DNA from: Granulicella sp.
GTDB lineage: Bacteria > Acidobacteriota > Terriglobia > Terriglobales > Acidobacteriaceae
Direction: 5' to 3'
NCBI GenBank assembly: GCA_025408425.1
Contig: JANXYX010000037.1
Span: forward strand, 1 to 64,000
Length of the DNA stretch: 64,000 nucleotides
The notes under the pieces are model-generated. The model did not search any database and was not told where the DNA came from. It saw only the letters and a program-made list of their open reading frames with translations. This document shows, piece by piece, positions 50,708 through 59,488 of this stretch (its first letter is position 1; each line of letters opens with the position of its first letter). The translations under genes and the position numbers were made by a program.

Positions 50708-51448
50708 ATGATGCAAGATTCACTGTCTCGACCCAGGAACCTTATGCTAGCCCAGTTGCCAGACGCCGATTACGAGGCGTTGGCGCGGCATTTGGTGCCG
50801 GTGGATCTGCCGCTTGAAAAGGCGCTTTCTCAACCGAACCGGCCGATTGAATATATTTACTTTTTGAATAGCGGTTTGATCTCGACCGATGCGATCACGG
50901 TGAAGGGTGAGAGCGTCGAAGTGGGGCTGATCGGGCGTGAGGGTTTCTCTGGCTTGCCGGCATTGCTGAATCAGCCGCAGATGTCGCATGTCGTGATTAT
51001 GCAAGGGAATGGCGATGGTTTTCGGATTCGCGCTTCGATCGTGAGGGAGCTGTTCTTAAAGGGTGGGCTGTTTCAGCAGATGGTTCATGCCTTCGCCTAT
51101 CTCCAGTTGGTTCAGGTGTCGCAGTCTGTTTTATGTAACCGTATGCATCCGGTGGAGCATCGTCTGGCGAGATGGCTGTTGGCCTCAGCGGATCGGCAGG
51201 AGTCGGAGGCGATGAATCTGACACATGAGTTTCTGGCGCAGATGCTGGGGGTGCAGCGCTCGACTGTGACGGTGGCGGCTGGCGACTTACAGCGGCAGGA
51301 GATGATTGAGTACAGCCGAGGAAAGATTGAGATTCTGGATCGGCCTAAGCTGACTGCTTTGGCATGTGAGTGCTACGGGATTGTGCAGTCGTCCTATAGC
51401 CGGATTTTGGGACGCGGCCCGAACGATTCTATTCATTACGTCCTCTAG
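50708..51448 (+). CDS. Crp/Fnr family transcriptional regulator
   Basis: About 246 residues. The N-terminal cyclic-nucleotide-binding-type beta barrel is seen in PIEYIYFLNSGLISTDA and VEVGLIGREGFSGLPALL, the long dimer helix follows, and the winged helix-turn-helix is LTHEFLAQMLGVQRSTVTVAAGDLQ. There is no N-terminal Cys cluster, so it is not an FNR oxygen sensor; the effector is unknown. Start is uncertain: ATG 50708/50711, GTG 50690 (after AAGGA) and TTG 50669 (after AAGGAAG) are all in frame. Confidence 0.88.
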   Translation: MMQDSLSRPRNLMLAQLPDADYEALARHLVPVDLPLEKALSQPNRPIEYIYFLNSGLISTDAITVKGESVEVGLIGREGFSGLPALLNQPQMSHVVIMQGNGDGFRIRASIVRELFLKGGLFQQMVHAFAYLQLVQVSQSVLCNRMHPVEHRLARWLLASADRQESEAMNLTHEFLAQMLGVQRSTVTVAAGDLQRQEMIEYSRGKIEILDRPKLTALACECYGIVQSSYSRILGRGPNDSIHYVL

Positions 51449-51499
51449 AATCGTCGGAAAGCGCTAGGAGCTGCGTTGTATCTACGGGCCTGAGCGGGT

Positions 51500-52507
51500 T
51501 TAGGCGAGTTCGAGGGTCCAGAGGTCGTGGAGGTGGAGGACGCCCAGGACCTGGTGATCGCTGCCGGTAACTACTAGTGAGGTAATTTTCTTCTCTTCCA
51601 TGAGTGCGAGCGCGACTGTGGCGAAGGCGCTGGCGTGGATGGTGAGGGGATTGGGGTTCATGATTTCGCCTGCGGAGCGGTCGAGGGCGTGCTTGCCGTC
51701 ACGCTCGAGGAGTCGGCGGAGGTCGCCATCTGAGATTATGCCGCGGAGTTTTTCTCCGTCCATGACGGTGGTCATGCCGAGTTTCTTGCGCGACATCTCG
51801 TAGATAACCTGGGGCATGGGGGTGTTGGGGGAGACGCTGGGGAGGGCGTCTCCGGAGTGCATAAGGTCCTGGACTCTGGAGAGTCGTTTGCCGATGCGGC
51901 CGCCGGGGTGTAGGTCGGCGAAGTCCTCTGCTTTCCAGCCACGCTGCTGGCTTAGCTGGAGTGCGATGGCGTCACCCAAGGCGAGCATTACGGTGGTGGA
52001 GGCTGTGGGAGCGAGATTGAGCCTGCAGGCCTCGGCGGTGACGCTGACGTCGAGGAAGATATCGCTGGCCTCGGCGAGGGTGGAAGTGGAAGAGCTGCAG
52101 AGAACAATGAGGTTACAGGTGAGTCGTTTGAGAGTGGGGAGGAGGCGCAGGAGTTCTTCGGTTTCTCCGCTGTAGGAGAGGGCGAGGACGGTGTCTCCGG
52201 TGGCGAGCATGCCGAGGTCGCCGTGGAGGGCTTCGGCGGGGTGGAGGAAGTGTGCTGGGGTTCCGGTGGAGCGGAGGGTGGCGGCGATCTTGCTGGCGAT
52301 AATGCCGCTTTTTCCTATGCCAGTGATGATGATGGGGCGCGTCGAGGCGAGGAGGATTTCGATTGCGCGGGCGATAGGGGCCTGGAGAGTGGTGTCGAGG
52401 CGGTGGGCCAGCTCGTTGAGGGCAGCGGCTTCTATGCGGACGAAGTCGGCGGGAGAGGTGGCGGGCTGTGAGGTTGGGGCTTCGTTCGGCATAGAGGTTG
52501 GGGCCAT
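51500..52507 (-). CDS. kdsD: D-arabinose 5-phosphate isomerase
   Basis: Interconverts ribulose 5-phosphate and arabinose 5-phosphate, the first step to Kdo for lipopolysaccharide. The N-terminal SIS domain (about 35-200) has GIGKSGIIASKIAATLRSTG and SYSGETEE; two CBS domains fill about 215-335 (MTTVMDGEKLRGIISDGDLRR and a second ending in VLGVLHLHDLW). At 335 residues it is the usual KdsD/KpsF length. The extra N-terminal 15 residues suggest the true start could be MPNEAP. It stands alone and convergent with the Crp-family gene. Confidence 0.93.
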   Translation of the reverse strand: MAPTSMPNEAPTSQPATSPADFVRIEAAALNELAHRLDTTLQAPIARAIEILLASTRPIIITGIGKSGIIASKIAATLRSTGTPAHFLHPAEALHGDLGMLATGDTVLALSYSGETEELLRLLPTLKRLTCNLIVLCSSSTSTLAEASDIFLDVSVTAEACRLNLAPTASTTVMLALGDAIALQLSQQRGWKAEDFADLHPGGRIGKRLSRVQDLMHSGDALPSVSPNTPMPQVIYEMSRKKLGMTTVMDGEKLRGIISDGDLRRLLERDGKHALDRSAGEIMNPNPLTIHASAFATVALALMEEKKITSLVVTGSDHQVLGVLHLHDLWTLELA

Positions 52508-52723
52508 GTCGATGCTAGCAGAGGCATTGGGTGTGTCGCCGACTTGTTGGTTGCAGAGAGCTGTTTGTTGAAAGAGTGTAACTTCTGAGCTGTTTGGGCC
52601 GTCTTATCTGAGACTTCCTTGCAGGATAGCAATCGTTTGGATGGAGTTGGAAACCGCGCGTGATGTTTCGGATGGCGGTAAACTTAGGGTGCAGCAGGTG
52701 AGCAGTTGGTGCTTGCCGGAAGG

Positions 52724-53413
52724 ATGGAAGAATTGAAGCGAATGGCTCTGGTTGTGACGTTGATGGTGGTGGGGATCTCCCTGATGTTGTGGGCGGGGTG
52801 GCACAACCTGCGCGAGCGGAAGCTGGCGATGCAGAAGGCCGCAGAGAACCATGTTCAGTTGATCCCGGGCGGAACGGGTACGGACAAGGGTGGGCAGGCG
52901 AGCGAGTCGGAGGCCCCGAGCTTGAGGGGGAAGACTGCTCCGGCGTTTACGTTGGTGACGCTGGAAGGGAAGAAGGTTTCGCTGAGCGACTATAAAGGCC
53001 GGCCGGTGCTGGTGAACTTCTGGGCGACGTGGTGTGCGCCGTGCAAGCTGGAGATGCCGTGGTTTGAGCAGTTTCGTGCGCAGTATGCGGGGCAGGGGTT
53101 TGAGATTCTGGGGATTGCAGAGGATGACGCCGGCAAGGATGAGATTGCGAAGGTGGCAAAGAAGACCGGTGTGACGTATCCGGTGCTGCTGACCGATGGC
53201 AAAGTGGCTCCGGCGTATGGCGGTGTTGATGTGCTGCCAATGTCGTTCTATGTCGACAAGACTGGCCTGGTGGTTGAAGAGACGGCTGGGCTGGGGTCAA
53301 AGGACGAGATCGAAGCCAACATCAAGAAGACGATTGCCTCGAATGGCGTGGCAAGTGTTCGTAACGAAAAGTCTGGCGTGATGGTGATGGCTGGTACGGC
53401 TGGTGCTCGTTGA
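52724..53413 (+). CDS. Membrane-anchored thioredoxin-like protein (TlpA/ResA type)
   Basis: A 229-residue thiol-disulfide oxidoreductase facing the periplasm. An N-terminal helix (8-25, LVVTLMVVGISLMLWAG) anchors it; the redoxin domain begins near 68 with FTLVTLEGKKVSLSDYKGRPVLVNFWATWCAPC, active Cys104 and Cys107, and the cis-Pro loop is in VLPMSFYVD. It probably reduces disulfides in exported proteins or cytochrome c precursors. The downstream DsbD-N-like gene overlaps its stop, implying a shared electron relay. Start at ATG 52724; ATG 52742 is also possible. Confidence 0.9.
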   Translation: MEELKRMALVVTLMVVGISLMLWAGWHNLRERKLAMQKAAENHVQLIPGGTGTDKGGQASESEAPSLRGKTAPAFTLVTLEGKKVSLSDYKGRPVLVNFWATWCAPCKLEMPWFEQFRAQYAGQGFEILGIAEDDAGKDEIAKVAKKTGVTYPVLLTDGKVAPAYGGVDVLPMSFYVDKTGLVVEETAGLGSKDEIEANIKKTIASNGVASVRNEKSGVMVMAGTAGAR

Positions 53414-53901
53414 AGCGGCTGTTGCTGTTGATGGCGGGTGCGCTGGTGGGAACGGGGGTACTGGTGGCGCAGCAGCCGATGGGCTCGCTGGATGCGCCAG
53501 CGAAAGCTAAGGGCTATGTTGTGTATGCGGCGGAATCGCAGACGGTGCGGGCCGGCAAGGCAAGTGTGTTGGAGCTGCATTTTCAGGTGGTGGAGGGGTT
53601 CCATGTGAACTCGCACACGCCGAAGTCTGAGCTGTTGATACCGACACAATTGAAGCTGCAGCAGGCCGATGGAGTGAAGGCCGGGGCGGAAGTGTATCCG
53701 GCGGGAACGCAGTATAGCTTCAGCTTTGATCCGAAAGAGAAGCTGGATGTGTACTCGGGTGGGTTTACGGTGAAGGTGCCGGTGGTGGCGACGGCGGGTG
53801 AGCATATGCTGAACGGGTCGTTGCACTACCAGGCTTGCGATCATGCGGCGTGTTATCCGCCGAAGACACTTGGGGTACAGGTGGTTTTTGTGGCGAAGTA
53901 G
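53410..53901 (+). CDS. Exported DsbD N-terminal-domain-like protein
   Basis: A 163-residue protein with a signal peptide (LLLLMAGALVGTGVLVA) and a single immunoglobulin-like domain related to the periplasmic alpha domain of DsbD. The redox pair is Cys143/Cys148 in YQACDHAACYPP, matching the C-x4-C-Y-P-P motif of DsbD-alpha. It lacks the membrane and thioredoxin parts of DsbD. The start is TTG 53410, overlapping the TGA of the thioredoxin gene (TTGA); a later ATG would cut the signal peptide. It probably passes electrons with its TlpA-like neighbour. Confidence 0.84.
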   Translation: MKRLLLLMAGALVGTGVLVAQQPMGSLDAPAKAKGYVVYAAESQTVRAGKASVLELHFQVVEGFHVNSHTPKSELLIPTQLKLQQADGVKAGAEVYPAGTQYSFSFDPKEKLDVYSGGFTVKVPVVATAGEHMLNGSLHYQACDHAACYPPKTLGVQVVFVAK

Positions 53902-54012
53902 AGGGGTGGCGAGTTTTGTTCGTGAAGGCTGAGTTGCACGGGCATTGATTCGGCACAGGCCATCGAGTGATTGAATAAGGTTAGAAGAGAGACGGGAGCA
54001 AAAAGTAAGAGC

Positions 54013-55194
54013 ATGGAAGAGTTTAGAAGGCTGACACGGCTGCCGGCATATGTGTTCAACATAACGAGTGAGTTGAAGGCTGCGGCACGCAAGCGTGGCG
54101 AGGACATTATCGACTTTGGGATGGGTAATCCCGATGGCGCTACGCCGAAGCATATCGTCGACAAATTGATTGAAGCGGCGCAGCGGACTGCGACGCACCG
54201 CTATTCGCTGTCGCGGGGAATACCGAGACTGCGGAAGGCTATTTGTAACTGGTATAAGAGCAGATATAACGTTGATCTCGATCCGGAGACTGAAGCGATC
54301 GTGACGATCGGGTCAAAAGAAGGGATCGCGCATCTGTGCCTGGCGATGCTGGATGATGAAGATACGGTGGCAGTGCCGAACCCAAGCTATCCGATCCATA
54401 TCTTCGGGCCGGTGATTGCGGGATCGAAGATTCAGAGCATTGCGATTGATGGGACGGATGAGGCTGCGCTGCTGACGCGGCTGGAGTATGAGTTGCCGAG
54501 GATGCAGCCGCGTCCGAAGATATTGATTCTGAATTTTCCGGCGAACCCTACGGCGCAGTGTGTGGAGCTATCGTTCTTTGAGCGCGTAGTGGCGATGTGC
54601 AAAGAGTTGGGGATCTATATCGTTCATGATCTGGCGTATGCGGATATTGTGTTCGATGGGTACCGCGCGCCGAGTGTGCTGGAGGTTCCGGGCGCGAAGG
54701 ACATTGCGGTGGAGTTCTTTACGCTCTCGAAGAGCTACAACATGCCGGGCTGGCGGGTGGGCTTCATGGTGGGGAATCCCAAGCTGGTTGCGGCGTTGGC
54801 ACGGATCAAGAGCTACTTCGACTATGGAACTTTTACTCCGATTCAGGTGGCTTCGATTGCTGCGCTGGAAGGTCCGCAGGATTGTGTGACGGAGATTGTG
54901 GCGAACTATAAGTCGCGGCGAGATGTGCTGGTGCCGGGGCTGAACAAGCTGGGCTGGCCGGTGGATATGCCGAAGGCGACTATGTTTGCGTGGGCAAGGA
55001 TTCCGGAGCAGTACCGAGATTTGGGGTCGATTGGGTTCTCAAAGAAGCTGCTGGCTGAGGCGAAGGTTGCAGTGAGCCCGGGCGTCGGCTTTGGCGAGCA
55101 CGGAGATGGTCATGTGCGGTTCTCGCTGATTGAGAATGAAGAGCGGACCCGGCAGGCGCTGCGGGGAATCAAGCAGATGTTCAAGGCGCGATAG
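54013..55194 (+). CDS. alaC: Alanine transaminase, AlaC-type aminotransferase
   Basis: A PLP enzyme that makes alanine from pyruvate and glutamate. At 393 residues it is full length. Marks: MGNPDGATP and [15 protein letters not shown] near the N-terminus, NFPANPTAQ, the Asp in [13 protein letters not shown], the Schiff-base Lys in [15 protein letters not shown], and the carboxylate-binding Arg in VRFSLI near the end; the pattern fits the AlaC/YfdZ group. The frame is open to 53971, but ATG 54013 ([13 protein letters not shown]) fits family starts. A strong terminator follows at 55222. Confidence 0.92.
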   Translation: MEEFRRLTRLPAYVFNITSELKAAARKRGEDIIDFGMGNPDGATPKHIVDKLIEAAQRTATHRYSLSRGIPRLRKAICNWYKSRYNVDLDPETEAIVTIGSKEGIAHLCLAMLDDEDTVAVPNPSYPIHIFGPVIAGSKIQSIAIDGTDEAALLTRLEYELPRMQPRPKILILNFPANPTAQCVELSFFERVVAMCKELGIYIVHDLAYADIVFDGYRAPSVLEVPGAKDIAVEFFTLSKSYNMPGWRVGFMVGNPKLVAALARIKSYFDYGTFTPIQVASIAALEGPQDCVTEIVANYKSRRDVLVPGLNKLGWPVDMPKATMFAWARIPEQYRDLGSIGFSKKLLAEAKVAVSPGVGFGEHGDGHVRFSLIENEERTRQALRGIKQMFKAR

Positions 55195-55221
55195 CTCTCG
55201 ATTTTATTGGTTGGTGAATAG

Positions 55222-55252
55222 AAAAAGCTCCGGCTGCGGCCGGAGCTTTTCT
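55222..55252. terminator. Intrinsic terminator between alaC and the rhamnosidase gene
   Basis: AAAAAGCTCCGGC and GCCGGAGCTTTT form a long stem around a short loop, with A-run and T-run on the two sides, so it serves both convergent genes. The stem core is the same as at 4781-4820. Confidence 0.88.
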
Positions 55253-55277
55253 GTCTCTCTCAATCGAGGCGGATGGG

Positions 55278-57641
55278 TTACCAGTTGAGTGTTATGGACT
55301 GTTCTCCTGCATGCAGGGGGAGGGTTTTGTTGTGCCAGCTTAGTTCGCCGGGCAAGCCGTCTGGCAAGGTGATAACTGCAATCCAGCCGTTGTTCTGACG
55401 GGTGTAGTGGACTTCGACGAGTCCCCTGGGTGTGGGCATGGTCGCGGTTGCGTGTTGGAGATCGCCGAGATGAGGAGTGATTCGCACGGTCTTGAATCCC
55501 GGGGAGGCTGGAGCGATGCCGGCGACGAGAGTGAGCAGATCGAAGGTGGGGTGGGCGCTCCATGCGTGAGAGTCGGAGCGGGTGGGTTCGGGCGTTTCGG
55601 CCCAAGTGGAGAGGCCTAGTTGGAGCATTTTGCGCCAAGGGTCGAGTTGTGCGATGTAGTCGTTTCCGAGGCCGGCGTGGACCATGGCGCGGGCGAGGTA
55701 GAAGCGGAAGTAGTAGCTGGCGGGGGCGATGGTTGGGGCTGAGGCTGAGGGGTTGAGGATGCTGGTCATGACGGCGTGCTGTTTGTCGTGGGGGATGACA
55801 TCGAGCAGGACGGCGAGGGAGTTGGCTTGCTGGCTGAAGGTCTTTTTGGTGGGCGTGTCGGCGAGCAGGCCGGTGTGTTCGTCCCAGTTGAGGCGAAGAA
55901 GGGCGGCTGAGGCTCGGGCGGATTGCTCGCGATAGCGGGTGGCGCGGTCTTTTTCGCCGAGGCGGTCTTCGAGTTCGGCGGCGTTCTGGAGGGCTTCGAT
56001 GAATTGGAGGGTGATCGCTGAGGAGCCGCCATCGGCTTCTTGGGGTGGGACACCATCTTTGTAGAGGCTGGGGCTCCAGTCGACGAAGGGCCACCACTCG
56101 ATGTGGTTGAGGAGGCCGTCGGGGCGCTGGCGTGCGGTGAACCAATCGAGAGTTCCGCGGGTGCTGGGCAGGAGGGACTGGACGAAGGCGGGATCGTCGC
56201 GGTAGATGGAGAAGTCATGGAGCATGCCGACCCAGAGGAGCGAGAAGGGTGGGATGACTTGCGTAAGGTTGGAGGGGTAGCGGCTTTGGGTGAGGCCGTC
56301 GGTGAGGAGCGAGTCTCGGTAGGCGAGCATGGCCTGGCGACCGAGGCGGTCGTCGCCGGTGATGCCGTAGGAGATGAGGGCCTGGATGCGGGTGTCGCCG
56401 ACGTACTGGAGCTGCTCCCAGTATGGGGTGTCCATGTAGGTTTCGTGGGAGCAGAGTTGGGCAGTGCGCCAGCCTACATCCCAGATGCGGGAGAGTTCGG
56501 GATCGTTGCTTTCGAAGTGGGCTACCTGGGAGAACGGGTAGGCGGTGTAGAAGGCGGTGAGGCTGGAGATGGTCAGTGGGGTGTCGGTGGTGGTGACGTC
56601 GAGCTGGAGGTAGCGCCAGGTGCGCCACCAGAGAGTGCGGTAGGTGCGGGAGTCGCCGTCGGCGGAGATGTGATCGCGGATGCCTTGGATGTGGCGGTCG
56701 GCGACTTCGTTGCGATTGCCTTTTTGACCTTTGGCGTCGTAGAGGGCTTCGGCGTAGGTGAGGTCGATGGAGGCGTCTTTGCCGCCGTTGACGTTGAGCG
56801 AAGGGTAGGCGGTGGTGAGGGTTTCGCGGTCGAGCAGGATGGTGACGTGAGAGTTGGCGGGGATGGTGAGGGGCTTTTCGAGCGAGGTGGCTCCGGCGGC
56901 GGGGAGTCCGGTGAGACGGACGACCTGGCCGGCGGAGATAGGCTTGTATTGCATCGGGGGCAGGGTATCTTTTTCAAGCATCCAGTGGGTGGGGCTGTCT
57001 TGTGCGCCGGTGGGTGCGGCCTGGCCGAGGGGGTGGGCTTGTGACCAGTGGCCTGAGGTGGTGGCGGTGTCCCAGGCCCAATTGATTTTATGGCCGTCCA
57101 TGACTTCTGCCGGGCCTGCGGCGTAGTAGCCTTTCGGACGATTTCGATCGAGGGTGCGGCCTGTTTCGTGGCTGACTTGCCACGTGCCTCCGGTGTTGAT
57201 GGAGGAGTTCTGCGGGTCTTCGGCGGCGAGGAGGAAGGCGGTCTGTGAGCTCATCTGGGAGACGGCTGCGGAGGAGCCGAAGTTCCAGACGATGGCTGCG
57301 ATGTTGTTGTCGCCGGAGTGGAGGTAGGGGGCGATGTCGAAGGTCTCGTAGCGCCAGTGGTGGACGTCGCCGAGAGCGGGGCCTGCGCCGACGCGCTGGC
57401 CGTTGACGTGGAGTTCGAAACGGGTGTCGGCGCTGACGTTGACGACGAGTTGCGCGGGTACTGCTGGGAGCGAGAGGGATTTGCGGAAGTAGACAACGTC
57501 GTAGTCGCGGGCTGGGCCGTCGGGCGCGGCGATCCACTGGGCGGGCCACTTTTGGGGTGTGGCGGCTGGGAGGATATTGGTGCTGGCGAGGAGGAAGGCA
57601 GTGATGAGGGAGAGATAGATTTTTTTAGAGGTGATGCTCAT
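55278..57641 (-). CDS. Secreted alpha-L-rhamnosidase, GH78
   Basis: A 787-residue exported enzyme (signal LSLITAFLLASTNILPA) releasing rhamnose from glycosides or rhamnogalacturonan. N-terminal beta domains (WPAQWIAAP, FELHVNGQRVGAGPALGDVHHWRYETFD) lead to the (alpha/alpha)6 barrel from about 400: YMDTPYWEQLQYVGDTR, WWPFVDWSP, and the C-terminal LLTLVAGIAPASPGFKTVRITPHLG. The acidic residues in DTPYWEQLQYVGD correspond to the GH78 catalytic region. It is transcribed alone, convergent with alaC. Rhamnose release fits the GH105 enzyme at 18 kb. Confidence 0.92.
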   Translation of the reverse strand: MSITSKKIYLSLITAFLLASTNILPAATPQKWPAQWIAAPDGPARDYDVVYFRKSLSLPAVPAQLVVNVSADTRFELHVNGQRVGAGPALGDVHHWRYETFDIAPYLHSGDNNIAAIVWNFGSSAAVSQMSSQTAFLLAAEDPQNSSINTGGTWQVSHETGRTLDRNRPKGYYAAGPAEVMDGHKINWAWDTATTSGHWSQAHPLGQAAPTGAQDSPTHWMLEKDTLPPMQYKPISAGQVVRLTGLPAAGATSLEKPLTIPANSHVTILLDRETLTTAYPSLNVNGGKDASIDLTYAEALYDAKGQKGNRNEVADRHIQGIRDHISADGDSRTYRTLWWRTWRYLQLDVTTTDTPLTISSLTAFYTAYPFSQVAHFESNDPELSRIWDVGWRTAQLCSHETYMDTPYWEQLQYVGDTRIQALISYGITGDDRLGRQAMLAYRDSLLTDGLTQSRYPSNLTQVIPPFSLLWVGMLHDFSIYRDDPAFVQSLLPSTRGTLDWFTARQRPDGLLNHIEWWPFVDWSPSLYKDGVPPQEADGGSSAITLQFIEALQNAAELEDRLGEKDRATRYREQSARASAALLRLNWDEHTGLLADTPTKKTFSQQANSLAVLLDVIPHDKQHAVMTSILNPSASAPTIAPASYYFRFYLARAMVHAGLGNDYIAQLDPWRKMLQLGLSTWAETPEPTRSDSHAWSAHPTFDLLTLVAGIAPASPGFKTVRITPHLGDLQHATATMPTPRGLVEVHYTRQNNGWIAVITLPDGLPGELSWHNKTLPLHAGEQSITLNW

Positions 57642-57736
57642 ATTTGTGTGCGCTCCGGCTATCCATCATAGATGGATTTAGCGGTGACGGATGGGTCGCG
57701 ATATTGCGGGGTTTTGTTTTGGATTTTTGAGATGGT

Positions 57737-57776
57737 ATGGATCGGGTGCCCCACGTCCGAGAGTGGGCACCCATAA
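57737..57776 (-). repeat. Dispersed hairpin repeat R1, copy 5 (reversed)
   Basis: On the minus strand: GGGTGCCCAC-TCTCGGAC-GTGGGGCACCCGAT. The outer stem is kept with its one-base bulge. Here the C facing A of other copies is a C-G pair and the inner stem is absent. Confidence 0.65.
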
Positions 57777-57819
57777 TCTGTTGGGAGAAATGGGTAGGCG
57801 GCTTTGAGATGCTAGAGGT

Positions 57820-57866
57820 TTCGGGGTCCTTCGCTGCGCTCAGGATGACGGCAGGAACAAGCAAAT
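57820..57866 (-). repeat. Dispersed hairpin repeat R2, copy d
   Basis: TCGGGGTCCTTCGCTGCGCT then CAGGATGACGGCAGGAACAA. Two changes (ACAGCAAG to ACGGCAGG) compared with copy b. Confidence 0.82.
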
Positions 57867-57946
57867 GTAACGGCCAAGACGAAGGTAACCGCAGGACCTT
57901 CGACTTGGCCGTTGCGCAGGGCGCTTCGGGTGAAAAATTTGTGGTG

Positions 57947-59458
57947 CTACTTTCTTGCGTTGGCTAGTTTCTTTTGGGTTTCGAGGAAGCGGCGCATTCG
58001 GTCGAGGGAGCGGGCTTTGCCGAAGACTACGAGGCTTTCGAGGAGGGGTGGGGACATGGTGCTGCCGCTGAGAATGGCTCGGAGGAGCATGAAGTTTTCT
58101 TTGACGGACCAGGTGTGGGCTTCGCCTAGTTGCTTGAGGGCGGGTTCGAGGGCTTCGGTGGTCCAGTCTGTGGCTTCGAGGAGGGTGAGTTGCTCGGTGG
58201 CGAAGGCCAGGGTTTCTTCCAGGGTGCGCTTCTTGGGGAGGAAGACTTCCTGCGTGGGCATGACGTCGTCGCGGAAGAAGAAGCCGGTGAGTTCGCCGAA
58301 CTGGCCGAGGGTCTCGATGCGGGTCTGGATGAGGGTGGAGATGTCTCTGAGGTATTGGTCGGAGAGGATGGTGTCGCGTAGGGCGGTGAAGAAGGCCTCG
58401 GGGGAGAGGGCGCGGAGGTATTCGCTGTTGAGCCAGCGGAGCTTGGTGAGGTCGAAGACGGGGCCGCCGAGGCGGATGTTGGGGACCTCGAAGCGCTGGA
58501 TCATCTCGGCGAGGGAGAAGATTTCGGCCTCCTTTGCGCCGTTGACGATCTCGACTGGCGTCGGCGATGGCATGCCACCACCCATGAGGCCGAGGAAGTT
58601 GATGACGGCTTCGGGGAGGAATCCTGCCTGGCGGTAGTAGACGAGGGAGACGGGATTTTTGCGCTTGGAGATTTTGGACTTATCAATGTTGCGGAGGAGG
58701 GGCATATGCCAGAAGCGTGGTGCAGCCCAACCGAAGGCCTGGTAGAGGAGGACGTGCTTGGGGGTGGAGGAGATCCACTCCTCGGCGCGGATGACGTCGG
58801 TGATGTGCATGAGGTGGTCATCGACGACGTTGGCGAGGTGGTAGGTGGGGAATCCGTCGGACTTCATGAGGACTTGATCGTCGACGTTTGAGTGCTCGAA
58901 GGTGATGTCGCCACGGAGTTCGTCGCGGAAGGTGGTGGAGCCTTCGGTGGGAACGGCCATGCGAATGACGAAGGGCTTGTTGTCGCTGAGGTTTGCGGCG
59001 ACCTGCGCTTCCGAGAGGTTGCGGCAGCTGGCGGGGTAGCGTGGAGGAAGCTTGGCGGCCATCTGCTGCTTGCGTGCGGCTTCGAGCTCTTCGGCGGTGC
59101 AGAAGCAGCGATAGGCCGTGCCGTTGGCTAGTAGAAGGTCGGCGTGAGTGCGGTAGATTTCGGTGCGTTCAGACTGGCGGTAGGGGCCGTAGGGGCCACC
59201 GACGTCCGGGCCTTCGTCCCAGGAGAGGCCGAGCCAGCGGAGGGCGTCGAAGATCATCTGCTCGGAGGTGGCGACGAAGCGAGCGCGGTCAGTGTCCTCG
59301 ATGCGGAGGACGAACTGGCCGCCGTTCTGGCGGGCGTAGATGAAGTTGATGAGGCCGATGTAGGCTGTGCCGACGTGGGGGTCGCCGGTGGGGGAGGGGG
59401 CGATGCGGACGCGGATGGGGGCTGAGGCGGCGGGTGCTGGGATCGTTGAGCTATTCAT
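57947..59458 (-). CDS. gltX: Glutamyl-tRNA synthetase
   Basis: Charges tRNA-Glu (and possibly tRNA-Gln). At 503 residues it is full length. The class I HIGH motif appears as SPTGDPHVGTA and the KMSKS loop as DKSKISKRKN. The zinc-binding region has CFCTAEEL with a later Cys, and the C-terminal helical anticodon-binding domain follows. It lies 30 bases downstream of the GH130 gene on the same strand, an odd pairing of a housekeeping gene with a secreted hydrolase. AGGA-type ribosome site not obvious. Confidence 0.95.
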   Translation of the reverse strand: MNSSTIPAPAASAPIRVRIAPSPTGDPHVGTAYIGLINFIYARQNGGQFVLRIEDTDRARFVATSEQMIFDALRWLGLSWDEGPDVGGPYGPYRQSERTEIYRTHADLLLANGTAYRCFCTAEELEAARKQQMAAKLPPRYPASCRNLSEAQVAANLSDNKPFVIRMAVPTEGSTTFRDELRGDITFEHSNVDDQVLMKSDGFPTYHLANVVDDHLMHITDVIRAEEWISSTPKHVLLYQAFGWAAPRFWHMPLLRNIDKSKISKRKNPVSLVYYRQAGFLPEAVINFLGLMGGGMPSPTPVEIVNGAKEAEIFSLAEMIQRFEVPNIRLGGPVFDLTKLRWLNSEYLRALSPEAFFTALRDTILSDQYLRDISTLIQTRIETLGQFGELTGFFFRDDVMPTQEVFLPKKRTLEETLAFATEQLTLLEATDWTTEALEPALKQLGEAHTWSVKENFMLLRAILSGSTMSPPLLESLVVFGKARSLDRMRRFLETQKKLANARK

Positions 59459-59488
59459 TGGGTCGATTCAATGGTAGCAGTGTCAGGG

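Larger units (their letters stand above)
57642..57946. other. Spacer between gltX and GH78 with two repeats
   Basis: No gene in 305 bases. It contains an R1 copy (57737-57776, reversed) and an R2 copy (57820-57866). A frame on the minus strand (57625-57864) reads VPAVILSAAKDPE through R2 and is an artefact. Confidence 0.75.
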
